From NCBI GenBank assembly GCA_937928045.1, contig CALFWO010000024.1:1-64000 (forward strand): 64,000 bases of DNA. The letters are read 5' to 3'. A program made the position numbers and the translations under genes. This stretch comes from an uncultured Saprospiraceae bacterium. GTDB taxonomy: Bacteria; Bacteroidota; Bacteroidia; Chitinophagales; Saprospiraceae. The notes under the pieces were generated by a model, which worked only from the letters and a program-made list of their open reading frames with translations, did no database searches and was not told where the DNA came from. How positions within the stretch are numbered: position 1 is the first letter of the stretch; every line of letters begins with the position of its first letter. Below are positions 8,960 to 16,985 of the stretch, piece after piece.

Positions 8960-11893
8960 GTGAGGAATTTTACTCGAATTTTTATCCCATTGTTGGCTTT
9001 TTCACTGCTTTTTTCTTGTACTGTACAAAAGAAAAAATCGGCTGAAGTCAAAGGTGTTAAGAAATTTTATCACAACACGACCGCAAGGTACAACGGATGG
9101 TTCAATGCTGATGTATTGGTGACCGAAAGTATGCTAGCATTGGAGAATAGTGTTCAGGATAACTACAATAAGGTTCTTGAGCTGTATCCACATATGGCTG
9201 CTCCAGACGTTGGAAGTCAAAAAAATAATTTAGATGAGGCCATGAAAAAAGTCTCAGTCGTTGTGAATCTTCATCGCGTAAGCGATTGGACAGACGATTG
9301 TTACTTATTACTGGGAAAAGCTCAATTCGTCAAACACAATTACGAGGATGCTCAGGAGACGTTTGAATTCATGGAAGCCGAATTTAGTCCTAAGGCAATT
9401 GCCAACAAAAAAAAGAAAGGTGCTAAGAAGAAAGGTAGAAGTAAAAAAGACGTAAAAGAGAGAAACAAAGAAATCAAGCAAAAGAAGAAAACGAAGAGCA
9501 AAGAAAGAAAAAAGAAAATAGCAGCTAAAAAGAAAACACAAAAAAAGAAAAAGAAAAGCAAGTCGAGCTATTACGGTTCGAAGAAAAAGAAAAAGAAGAA
9601 ACCAACTACTAAGCCTGCTCCGAAACCAGCTGAAACTAAACCTAAAGAAAAGACGCCAACAAAGTCCAGCGCTAAAAAACCTGAGAAAAAAGAAGAAGAC
9701 GAAGCAGTTATTCCGGATGAAGATAATGGTGATGGCTTTTTGAAGCACCGTCCTGTTTGGCAAGATAGTAAAGTATGGCTGGCGCAAACCTATGTAAAAA
9801 GGGATATGTTTTCTGAGGCGAATTACGTTTTAGAAGAACTAGAAAATGATCCTAAACTGTATAAAGAGTTGCGGAAAGAACTTGCCAAAGTTCGCGCTTA
9901 TTATCATTTAGAAAAGAATGACTATGCCGCGGCCGTCCCAGCATTGGAGAAAGTATTTAATGTTTCAAAAAATAGAAAAGAGAAGGCAAGGATTGCATTC
10001 ATATTAGGCCAACTTAATCAAAAGATTAAGCAAGAAGAGGCTGCGATTGCTTATTTCGATAAGGCTTCAAAATTAAGCCCGAACTACGAATTGGCCTTTA
10101 GTGCAAAATTACAGATCGCCCAAAACGAATGGAACACTGGAAAATCAACAGGTCCCGTGGCTATTAAGAAATTGGAGACAATGCTCAAGGATGAAAAAAA
10201 TCGAGAGTACAAAGACCAAGTTTATTTCGCAATGGGTCAAATTGCGTTAAAAGAAAGAGACAAACCAGGTGCGACGGATTACTTCAAAAAATCCTTAGCT
10301 GAAGGAACCAAAAATAAGGCACAACAGTCAGAGAGTTATTTGGCACTCGCCTATTTATACAATGACGCAGAGGACTTTGTAAATGCAAAAAATTATTTTG
10401 ATAGTACACTCGTTGTATTACCAAAAACAGATGAGCGTTACGAAGGAGTTACGGCATTTGCAGAAAACTTAGCTGAAATAAAGGAAAACATTGAGATCAT
10501 TACTTTGCAAGATTCTTTGCTTAGAATTTCTAAAATGTCTGTTGCAGAACAAGAAAAAGTAGCTTATCAAATTCAAAAAAATAATGAAGAAGCCGCGTTA
10601 AATAAGATTCGTAAAGATGCCAGCAGGAAAGGTAGTTCTAGTCTTGGAGTAAAACCTGGAAGTATTAGAGGAGGACCAAGTGTAGGTCCAGTTTTCTGGG
10701 CTTACGATTCAAAATCTGTGAAAAAAGGGGAAAGAGATTTCGATCGAAAATTTGGTGATCGAATTCTAGAAGATAATTGGAGAAGATCAAATCGAGCCGA
10801 TAAAGGAATTAAAAATTCAGATGATATTGTTGAAGATAAATTTAATCAGAATCTTACCACAGAGGAAATTGCTGCTTTGTTAAAAGATGTTCCTAAAACT
10901 GGTCCTGAGATAAAGGCAGCAGAAGCTAAGATTGCAAAGGCATTACTAAAGCTAGGATCTTTGTATCGTGAAAAATTGGATCGTCTAGATTTATCTATTG
11001 AAGCATTAGAAAAATTAGCTAATGATTATCCAGACAATATTCATGAAGCTGAGGGTTGGTATAATTTATATTTGGCTTATCAGGATGATAATCAAGTAGC
11101 CAATGTAAAATTATATGCTAGAAAGATTCAAGACAAATATCCTCAATCTATTTATGCTCAAATCATTGGTGATCCTGACTATATGAACAAAGCCAATGAT
11201 AAGATGGCTGAGTTGAGCAGGTATTATGATGCGACTTATGCCAAGTTCGTAAATCATGAATATGAAAACGTGGACAAAAGAATAAAAGAAGCTGAAGCTA
11301 AGTTCCCGACTCCACATTTGCTACAAGCTAAATTTGCATTGCTTGATGCAATGACTACTGGGCACATCAAAGGCAAGGAAGCTTATATTAGTTCTTTAAA
11401 GACAGTTGTTGCCAAGTTCCCTAAGTCGGATGAGGAAAAGAGAGCGAAAGAAATTCTGAGACTTTTAGGTGCTTCCAGTGGAAAAAGTGTAGCTAGTACA
11501 GATAACGGAGGTGAAGCCTCTAAGTTCAAAGTAGAAATGTCTCAAGTACATTATTTCGTTGTTGCATTAAAAAATAGCAGCATTAAGTTGAACGATGCGA
11601 AAGCGAAAGTTTCTGACTTTCATAGAGAAAACTATTCAATTGACAAACTAAGAATATCCAATATTTATTTAGGAGCTGACGTTACCACTCCAATCTTGGT
11701 GGTAAGAAGATTTAAGACTTCTGAAAAGGCAATGGCTTACTATAATTCCATCGTTTCTGACAAAGCAAAGTATTTAGGAGATTCAGCAGAATTCGAAATG
11801 TTCGCAGTTAGTCAATCTAATTATCGACAGATTCTTCGATCGAAATCTTTGAATGGATATAGAGAATTTTTCAATGACAATTATTTGAAATAA
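8960..11893 (+). CDS. porW: Type IX secretion lipoprotein PorW/SprE homologue with TPRs and a lysine-rich linker
   Basis: Probable PorW/SprE, an outer-membrane-attached periplasmic lipoprotein needed for T9SS function and gliding in known species. I start at GTG 8960 because it gives a compact signal peptide with lipobox LLFSC at residues 16-20; an upstream TTG at 8873 would add 29 residues in front of the signal. After the lipobox comes the family-typical FYHNTTARYNGWFNA segment. At about residues 145-255 the chain is dominated by lysine, then Pro/Lys/Thr, then acidic residues, with no fold expected. The rest is tetratricopeptide-like helical repeats to a C-terminal domain. Length is 977 residues. 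It stands alone and ends at a strong hairpin terminator. Assignment rests on motif recognition rather than alignment. Confidence 0.75.
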   Translation: MRNFTRIFIPLLAFSLLFSCTVQKKKSAEVKGVKKFYHNTTARYNGWFNADVLVTESMLALENSVQDNYNKVLELYPHMAAPDVGSQKNNLDEAMKKVSVVVNLHRVSDWTDDCYLLLGKAQFVKHNYEDAQETFEFMEAEFSPKAIANKKKKGAKKKGRSKKDVKERNKEIKQKKKTKSKERKKKIAAKKKTQKKKKKSKSSYYGSKKKKKKKPTTKPAPKPAETKPKEKTPTKSSAKKPEKKEEDEAVIPDEDNGDGFLKHRPVWQDSKVWLAQTYVKRDMFSEANYVLEELENDPKLYKELRKELAKVRAYYHLEKNDYAAAVPALEKVFNVSKNRKEKARIAFILGQLNQKIKQEEAAIAYFDKASKLSPNYELAFSAKLQIAQNEWNTGKSTGPVAIKKLETMLKDEKNREYKDQVYFAMGQIALKERDKPGATDYFKKSLAEGTKNKAQQSESYLALAYLYNDAEDFVNAKNYFDSTLVVLPKTDERYEGVTAFAENLAEIKENIEIITLQDSLLRISKMSVAEQEKVAYQIQKNNEEAALNKIRKDASRKGSSSLGVKPGSIRGGPSVGPVFWAYDSKSVKKGERDFDRKFGDRILEDNWRRSNRADKGIKNSDDIVEDKFNQNLTTEEIAALLKDVPKTGPEIKAAEAKIAKALLKLGSLYREKLDRLDLSIEALEKLANDYPDNIHEAEGWYNLYLAYQDDNQVANVKLYARKIQDKYPQSIYAQIIGDPDYMNKANDKMAELSRYYDATYAKFVNHEYENVDKRIKEAEAKFPTPHLLQAKFALLDAMTTGHIKGKEAYISSLKTVVAKFPKSDEEKRAKEILRLLGASSGKSVASTDNGGEASKFKVEMSQVHYFVVALKNSSIKLNDAKAKVSDFHRENYSIDKLRISNIYLGADVTTPILVVRRFKTSEKAMAYYNSIVSDKAKYLGDSAEFEMFAVSQSNYRQILRSKSLNGYREFFNDNYLK

Positions 11894-11909
11894 TTTTCAA
11901 CATAAGATT

Positions 11910-11942
11910 AAAAAGCCCAAGTCAATTCGACTTGGGCTTTTT
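11910..11942. terminator. Bidirectional rho-independent terminator
   Basis: A nine-base-pair stem, GCCCAAGTC with GACTTGGGC, closes a five-base loop and is flanked by A and T runs on both sides. It lies between the convergent porW and MORN lipoprotein genes and can serve both. Confidence 0.9.
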
Positions 11943-11948
11943 AATTGG

Positions 11949-12413
11949 CTAAAGCGTATCACAGCTAATTTCCTTCCCCATTTTATCCCAACATTGACTT
12001 TCTACGAGTTTGTCGTTGACCCACTTTTGCTCTATTTGAATTTTACCATTATCGTGATATCCTTTCCAAAGGCCTTCCCTACTCTCCATTTCAAAATTAG
12101 CATTAATACAAGCTTTTGGATCATTAACATCACAGATTTTCCAAGGCCCATTCCGCTTCCCATCTACCATATTTCCTTCCGCTGCCAAAGCACCGTCCTC
12201 GTTGTACCACTTCATCAGACCATTGGCTTTTCCGTTTTTATAATATCCAGCTAAGGAAAGATTTCCGTTGTCCCAATATTCTTGAATAAAGCCTTCTTTG
12301 ACTTCAACTTTTATGTGATCATTAGAAGGATGATTAGTCCGGCTTTGATCTTGATTGTTATTACAAGCTACTACACCAAGGGTTATAAAAAGCAGTATGA
12401 CTAATTTTTTCAC
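11949..12413 (-). CDS. YwqK-type MORN-repeat lipoprotein
   Basis: Small exported lipoprotein. The GTG at 12413 is preferred over the upstream TTG at 12434 because it puts two lysines directly before the hydrophobic core and the lipobox GVVAC. The mature part has MORN_2-like repeats of the form W-D/E-NG-(x)n-GY-NGKxNG; three are clear (YWDNGN, WYNEDG, YHDNGK), each followed by a glycine-rich turn. Such proteins are often auto-labelled YwqK antitoxin; there is no toxin partner here, so that name is not supported. It is the last gene of a six-gene minus-strand run, 29 bases after the deacylase gene by this start. Confidence 0.75.
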   Translation of the reverse strand: MKKLVILLFITLGVVACNNNQDQSRTNHPSNDHIKVEVKEGFIQEYWDNGNLSLAGYYKNGKANGLMKWYNEDGALAAEGNMVDGKRNGPWKICDVNDPKACINANFEMESREGLWKGYHDNGKIQIEQKWVNDKLVESQCWDKMGKEISCDTL

Positions 12414-12442
12414 CAAGTTGATATTGTTAAACAATAGTTAGA

Positions 12443-13570
12443 CTAAAAAACTGCCCCCGCACTAAATGAATAATATTCGGCAATGATGTTATTCGATTTT
12501 AAATTGATACTACAATAAAAAGAAGTTTTAGGATTGCCGATGGTTGGTAAATAATACCTGACCGAATATTTATTATAAATGTTTGAATTTAAAAGTACAC
12601 TCTTTCGAGATACATTTGTCCCCATCAGTAAATACAATCCTAACGGTCCAAATCTAAATTCATGAGCATAAAATATATTTAAGCGCGTAGCTCCGGCTCG
12701 TGCTTCTTCATCGCTATCAAATAACCAAATTTGTTTTCCAAATACAAATGCTCCGCGGTTATATTCATACTCAAAACCTACTCTCATATGATTGGTTGTA
12801 TTGGGTCTAAATACTACGGCGGCACTTGTTGAATATATAGGATAAATTGGCCCCCTAGCTTCTTCTCGTTCGCGGAAGCCTAAACCCAGCTGTAAGTCCC
12901 CACCCCATTTGTTATATTTAAATTTCTGAGCACCATCGCTAATCAAATTTATTTCTGCCAAAGGTTTTGGTCGATAACTTAAGCCAAGATTAAAAGCAAC
13001 GACATTTATTCCCAGGTTGGGAATCCTATTAGAACCATTTGAAAAATGGATCAAATTCAATCCTGATTTTAACCAAAATCTTGGATGTAACTGAAATTGA
13101 TTTTCTAGCTTAAGGATTACATTAGAATTTACAATAGAGGAAATTGCAGTGTTTAGAGGATTACTTACAGCATCAAATCTTTTACTAACGTAGGCAAGAC
13201 CATAACTAAATTGAAAGCGAAAGTCCCAACGCTGTTTTTTGATAAAGTGAAAAGAAATATTTGGGAGTATGCCTATTGCAGTTCCAAGGGTATCCGGCTG
13301 GCCGAGATTTAAATAATTGAGTTGAATGCCTAGCCGAGGAAAGTGATGTTGCTCTTGCCACTTTTTTTTACCAATCGTTTGGAACTTAACATCTAAATCT
13401 TGGCCCCAACTAAAAACATTTGTATTGTAAATTATCTTGGAGGAATGCCGAATTGGTGTTCCTATATAAGTGGAAGATTCTATTAAGATTGGAACTTTCT
13501 GAGAGAAAGCTGAGAACGAAAAAAGGATAAGTATCCCCAAGTAAAAATATTTCCGGGGATCGATACACAT
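12443..13570 (-). CDS. Acyloxyacyl hydrolase family outer-membrane protein (PagL-like lipid A deacylase)
   Basis: Predicted outer-membrane beta-barrel enzyme that may remove an acyl chain from lipid A. A signal peptide (about residues 1-24, ending FSQ) is followed by alternating beta-strand sequence. The catalytic pattern of PagL is visible as HFSNGSN with H175 and S177, after a GLAYVSKRFD segment that Bacteroidota members share. A glutamate equivalent to the third PagL catalytic residue is not obvious. The length of 375 residues is longer than PagL itself (about 150), as usual for Bacteroidota homologues. One base separates it from the biotinyl carrier gene, so they are surely co-transcribed. 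Confidence 0.75.
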   Translation of the reverse strand: MCIDPRKYFYLGILILFSFSAFSQKVPILIESSTYIGTPIRHSSKIIYNTNVFSWGQDLDVKFQTIGKKKWQEQHHFPRLGIQLNYLNLGQPDTLGTAIGILPNISFHFIKKQRWDFRFQFSYGLAYVSKRFDAVSNPLNTAISSIVNSNVILKLENQFQLHPRFWLKSGLNLIHFSNGSNRIPNLGINVVAFNLGLSYRPKPLAEINLISDGAQKFKYNKWGGDLQLGLGFREREEARGPIYPIYSTSAAVVFRPNTTNHMRVGFEYEYNRGAFVFGKQIWLFDSDEEARAGATRLNIFYAHEFRFGPLGLYLLMGTNVSRKSVLLNSNIYNKYSVRYYLPTIGNPKTSFYCSINLKSNNIIAEYYSFSAGAVF

Positions 13571-13571
13571 G

Positions 13572-14039
13572 TTATTCCATTTCGATTAACAACTGGCCTT
13601 TATCAACAGCGGCGCCTTTTTCAATAATAACACTGGCAACAACACCTGATCCATCAGCTTGAATTACATTCTCCATCTTCATTGCTTCTAGTATCAAAAG
13701 ATCTGCTCCAGGTTCAATTGTTTGCCCTGGCTTCACCAATACATCTAAAACCATTCCCGGCATTGGAGCATGTACACTGGATAATTTCCCAGCAGAAATT
13801 TGATTAAGCCCCATTGCCTCGATCAGTTGATCTAACGCTTCTTTGATTTTTACTTGATAATTGTGGCCAGCAATTCTAATTTCCATTTGCTTGCCATTAG
13901 GGTCAATTGATTTGACCTCAGCTATATATTTCTTACCATTCTTTAAGCAATGGAATTTATTATTGCCCAAAGGAATCCATTCAAGATCTTTTAGCTGATC
14001 GAATTCAAAAGTCTCATCTATATTGAATTTCAAACTCAT
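13572..14039 (-). CDS. Biotin/lipoyl carrier protein of an acyl-CoA carboxylase
   Basis: A C-terminal biotinyl domain (about residues 88-155) carries the canonical EAMKMEN site with biotinylated Lys121. The N-terminal 80 residues resemble the non-catalytic segment found in front of such domains in propionyl- and methylmalonyl-CoA carboxylase alpha chains and in small free-standing Bacteroidota carriers. It is expected to be biotinylated by the BirA encoded at 59337-60089. No carboxyltransferase or biotin carboxylase gene is next to it, so the partner is unknown. The start overlaps the upstream membrane-protein gene by four bases (ATGA), implying translational coupling. Confidence 0.85.
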   Translation of the reverse strand: MSLKFNIDETFEFDQLKDLEWIPLGNNKFHCLKNGKKYIAEVKSIDPNGKQMEIRIAGHNYQVKIKEALDQLIEAMGLNQISAGKLSSVHAPMPGMVLDVLVKPGQTIEPGADLLILEAMKMENVIQADGSGVVASVIIEKGAAVDKGQLLIEME

Positions 14040-14428
14040 TGGTCTTGTGATTTATTTTTCCCCAACTTCATCATGAAGTATGTTTCAAAGCCAGTATATC
14101 CTAAATAAACTACTGAAAGCGGGATAATGAAATATTTATTTGTTGGTTGCGCAAGTTGATAGTAAAGCACACTTAAGGTAAATCCTAAAAATAATTTGAT
14201 AATCATTGTTCCAATCACCAAATTGGAAAAGGCAAATTTATTTTTTGAGACAGCAGCTTTCTGTCCGATATAAAACATCCAAAGACTCAGGCAGATAAAG
14301 ATCACCCAACTTAACCATCCAAAATTTTGATAAGGCATTGTCAAAGGGAAAAAGGCCAAAGCAAACAATATGGCTAGCATAATGATCGAGAATATTGACA
14401 ATTCTTTAATAAAATTACGCCAATTCAT
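14036..14428 (-). CDS. Four-helix membrane protein, possible ATP-synthase accessory
   Basis: A 130-residue protein with four predicted transmembrane helices (about 12-32, 38-54, 66-92 and 98-118) and a basic C-terminus. I recognise no catalytic motif. It follows an AtpZ/AtpI gene with a four-base overlap, the position in which many Bacteroidota ATP synthase operons carry a small uncharacterised membrane protein before atpB. Here atpB is absent and a biotinyl carrier follows. The accessory role is inference from position only. Confidence 0.6.
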   Translation of the reverse strand: MNWRNFIKELSIFSIIMLAILFALAFFPLTMPYQNFGWLSWVIFICLSLWMFYIGQKAAVSKNKFAFSNLVIGTMIIKLFLGFTLSVLYYQLAQPTNKYFIIPLSVVYLGYTGFETYFMMKLGKNKSQDQ

Positions 14429-14673
14429 TTTTTAGGAAATATTAGGTCTTTAAGTGTTAGATATAGTGCTGCGAAAATTGAAAACAGCGCAAAAATCGCA
14501 GTAATATAAGGCGGCTCTGCTCCGAAATAATCATTGACTCTAACTCCGATAAAGGTTATTACTCCAATGATTGCAATCATTTGAAAAGCCATACCCGAAT
14601 AACGCAAAGCAACATTCGGATTCTTGGATGATTTTTCTTTGGCCGATTTAGGCGCTGACTCTTTCTTTGGCAA
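14425..14673 (-). CDS. AtpZ/AtpI family ATP-synthase accessory protein
   Basis: An 82-residue protein: a basic, lysine- and serine-rich N-terminus followed by two helices with the family pattern (RYSGMAFQM, then a short turn containing NDYFG, then the second helix ending near LKDLIFP). Relatives assist assembly of the c-ring or carry magnesium or calcium for the F1Fo ATP synthase. The start codon appears to be TTG at 14673, overlapping the bactofilin gene by 26 bases; no ATG or GTG precedes the first helix. It is unusual that no ATP synthase subunit gene follows. Confidence 0.8.
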   Translation of the reverse strand: MPKKESAPKSAKEKSSKNPNVALRYSGMAFQMIAIIGVITFIGVRVNDYFGAEPPYITAIFALFSIFAALYLTLKDLIFPKK

Positions 14674-15094
14674 TAGATTCTACTTTAGCCTGTTTTTTAG
14701 ATTTTCCAGATACTCCTCCCATGGTGCAACTTACGTTGAAAACTGCTCCATTATCCACTTGGAGTTTATTGGTATGCACTTCTCCTTCCACTGTGGCTGT
14801 TCCCGCAATTTTCAAAACCTCCGTTACTCGTATTACTCCTTCGAAATGACCTTCGATGACTGCATTAACACATGTTACATTACCATCGATCTTTCCACTC
14901 GGTCCAATGATTACTTTCGCCTTGCAGTTCAAACTACCTTTTATCTTTCCATCCACACGAATATCATTCTCAGATTCCAATTGACCTTCGATAGTCGTTC
15001 CGGTAACTAAACTGTTCAAGGCCATGCTATTTGCAGCTGGGGAAGCTCCTGAATTCTTTGAATTTGTTTCTTTATTCTTACTACTTCCAAACAT
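14648..15094 (-). CDS. Bactofilin-type polymer-forming protein
   Basis: Cytoskeletal protein that self-assembles into filaments, often at the inner membrane. A flexible Ser/Asn/Ala-rich tail (about residues 1-27) leads into a right-handed beta-helix core with regularly spaced Gly and hydrophobic residues (TTIEGQLES, IRVDGKIKG, KIDGNV, VIEGHFEG, ATVEGEV). A short basic C-terminal tail follows. The length of 148 residues is normal. It heads the six-gene run; bactofilin next to AtpZ is a common Bacteroidota arrangement. The upstream 220 bases hold the terminator of porP and presumably its promoter. Confidence 0.9.
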   Translation of the reverse strand: MFGSSKNKETNSKNSGASPAANSMALNSLVTGTTIEGQLESENDIRVDGKIKGSLNCKAKVIIGPSGKIDGNVTCVNAVIEGHFEGVIRVTEVLKIAGTATVEGEVHTNKLQVDNGAVFNVSCTMGGVSGKSKKQAKVESIAKERVSA

Positions 15095-15257
15095 GTCTAA
15101 TTTTTTTTATGTTTATTAATGAATCATCCCCTATTCATCGGTTACAAATTTAAGCTTTAAAGCTCACCTTTTTATAGACTTTGGCTATAAAAAACCCATG
15201 ATTTACTAGTATCCATCAATATTTCAGCGAGATTGATGGTCTAGTTCGTTTCCGAAT

Positions 15258-15292
15258 AAAAAAAGCCTTGAGAACAATTCTCAAGGCTTTTT
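15258..15292 (-). terminator. Rho-independent terminator after the PorP/SprF gene
   Basis: A ten-base-pair stem (GCCTTGAGAA with TTCTCAAGGC) with a three-base loop is flanked by A and T runs. It lies about 20 bases beyond the stop of the minus-strand porP-like gene and separates it from the bactofilin operon. Confidence 0.88.
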
Positions 15293-15313
15293 ATCTAGCG
15301 ATTAATTTCTAGT

Positions 15314-16369
15314 CTAGAAGTTAGGACAGTAAACATTTCTCTTTTCAGATCCACAAATCTTGTGAACTAGTGAAAATTCAAATGCCCCATTTCCATTACT
15401 TGCTCCTTTCAATTCAGAAACGTTCAAATCGTAACTAAATCCAATACTAAAATCTTGGTAATCGAATTTTGTAGAAAGGATAAATGCATCAGCAGTAGCA
15501 GGTGATTCAAAGTGATTAGATATTCTCATCCAACCTCCAATCTGGAAGGCTTGATAATTTCTTCTATTTCCACTCAATAAGAATTTTAAGCTTGTTCCGA
15601 AGTTCGTTTCGAAAGAAGGTCCTTGTAGCATTACGATCAAACCTGGCACAAGTCCAAGTCGATCTGCCACCATGAATTCACCTCCTACATGACCAGTAAT
15701 CTTACTATATAAAGGTTCAGCACCATTTTCAGTAAAAGTTACATTGGCACGATTCAAATGATGAAAAGCACCACCGATGTAAAAACTATTGTCTTCATCA
15801 AAAACAGAGAACCACATCAATCCTGCAGAAACATCCGCAAAAATGAAGTTTGTATTTTCGAAGAACTCATTTGGGCTAATTGATTGATCTGGAACACTTG
15901 TTCCATTGAATTGATTACCCCAACGTAATGCTTGGAAATCCACCGAACGTTGGTTGACACCAGCCTCAGCACCTGCAACTAAATAATGCGAAGTTTTTCT
16001 ATACCCACCCATTCTTTTTGAGTATGAAGCAGATAATTTTCCTTGCAACGTTGAAAAATTAGATTCTCCAGCTACATCACCAAAAAATGATGCTCCTACT
16101 CCGAAGAAATCATATCTCCCGACCGGAATTCTTTGATCGTATGAAGCAGAGTATGTATTGAAAGCATTTTGCTTTAAAATACTTGACCACTGATTTCTGT
16201 AATTGGCTACCAGACGAACATTACAGTTCATCACCCCTGTCATAGCAGGGTTTAGGTTCAACGGAGAAAGATAAAACTGTGAAAAGTGTATATCCTGAGC
16301 TCCCAGTTGAAGAGATCCCACTATAAGCGCAAAAACGGGGATCAGTTTTTTAAAAATTCTCATATTCAA
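15314..16369 (-). CDS. PorP/SprF family type IX secretion membrane protein
   Basis: Outer-membrane beta-barrel of the PorP/SprF family, whose members work with the T9SS and often serve one secreted partner. The signal peptide ends near AQD at residue 26. The family opening HFSQFYLSPLNLNPAMTG (about residues 28-45) is textbook, followed by NYRNQWSSI near 60 and YSASYDQ near 80. The C-terminal strand ends with Phe. The length of 351 residues is normal. It is monocistronic, with a good terminator and no large adhesin gene upstream, so it is more likely the general PorP than an adhesin-paired paralogue; that is inference. Confidence 0.92.
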   Translation of the reverse strand: MNMRIFKKLIPVFALIVGSLQLGAQDIHFSQFYLSPLNLNPAMTGVMNCNVRLVANYRNQWSSILKQNAFNTYSASYDQRIPVGRYDFFGVGASFFGDVAGESNFSTLQGKLSASYSKRMGGYRKTSHYLVAGAEAGVNQRSVDFQALRWGNQFNGTSVPDQSISPNEFFENTNFIFADVSAGLMWFSVFDEDNSFYIGGAFHHLNRANVTFTENGAEPLYSKITGHVGGEFMVADRLGLVPGLIVMLQGPSFETNFGTSLKFLLSGNRRNYQAFQIGGWMRISNHFESPATADAFILSTKFDYQDFSIGFSYDLNVSELKGASNGNGAFEFSLVHKICGSEKRNVYCPNF

Positions 16370-16556
16370 GATTTAATGCTGTTGAAACGGTCTGTATAAA
16401 ATTTGGCGATTACAAAGGCGCTAAAGGATTAAAGATATGGAAAAAAGAAAAGTTTCGCTCATTTGATTGGGTCAAAATTTCTATTTGCCACATAATTAAC
16501 ACATTTAGCGTAGTAAAATAAGGGTTTTGTGTCCTTAATTTTCTTCACATAATTGG

Positions 16557-16985
16557 TCAATCGTCGTGTTTTATCCATTCCGCACCGAATTTCTCCACCA
16601 AAATGTTGTCGTAGTAGTCCGCTTTATCCAATAGCATTTGGAATAGCTTTTTACCTTTTTGGGTGTTGAATTGTCTGTCGTGGATCAATAAGCTTAATAT
16701 TACTTGGTCATCTCTGACACTGAACGTTAGTCCTTCCAAGCTGTCATTTTCCGTCAACAAATACTTAAAGAGAGGGGATCTATTATTCGTTGGAATCTTA
16801 CACAGTACAGCTTCTCCAATTATTAGGCCAGATTGCTCATGATAAGCAATATCAATCATGGCAGATCCCTGCTTTATTTGCCAATTATAAGGCCCTTGCC
16901 TCAATAAATTGGCATCCAATCCAAGCGCTTCTAAAAGCACTTGAATGACCGCCGGTATTTCCCCACCTACCATTCTATCTGACAT
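16557..16985 (-). CDS. YbjN/CesT-like small protein
   Basis: A 142-residue cytoplasmic protein with no signal peptide. The pattern of an amphipathic N-terminal helix, two to three beta-strands (residues about 32-65, GQx-type turns), then FKYLLTENDSLEGLTFSV and a long C-terminal helix resembles the YbjN / type III secretion chaperone-like fold. No catalytic residue can be pointed to. It overlaps the upstream gene by 19 bases, and that gene seems to carry the same fold, so the two probably act together, perhaps as a stabilising or chaperone pair. Function unknown. Confidence 0.5.
   Translation of the reverse strand: MSDRMVGGEIPAVIQVLLEALGLDANLLRQGPYNWQIKQGSAMIDIAYHEQSGLIIGEAVLCKIPTNNRSPLFKYLLTENDSLEGLTFSVRDDQVILSLLIHDRQFNTQKGKKLFQMLLDKADYYDNILVEKFGAEWIKHDD

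Noticed and set aside
9308-9787. 159-residue minus-strand frame rich in Phe and Leu
   Set aside because: It is the antisense of the lysine-rich porW linker; poly-A coding gives poly-Phe on the other strand.
11949-12413. Toxin-antitoxin system (YwqK antitoxin label)
   Set aside because: The protein is a lipoprotein with MORN repeats and has no toxin partner; the same holds for 46957-47565.
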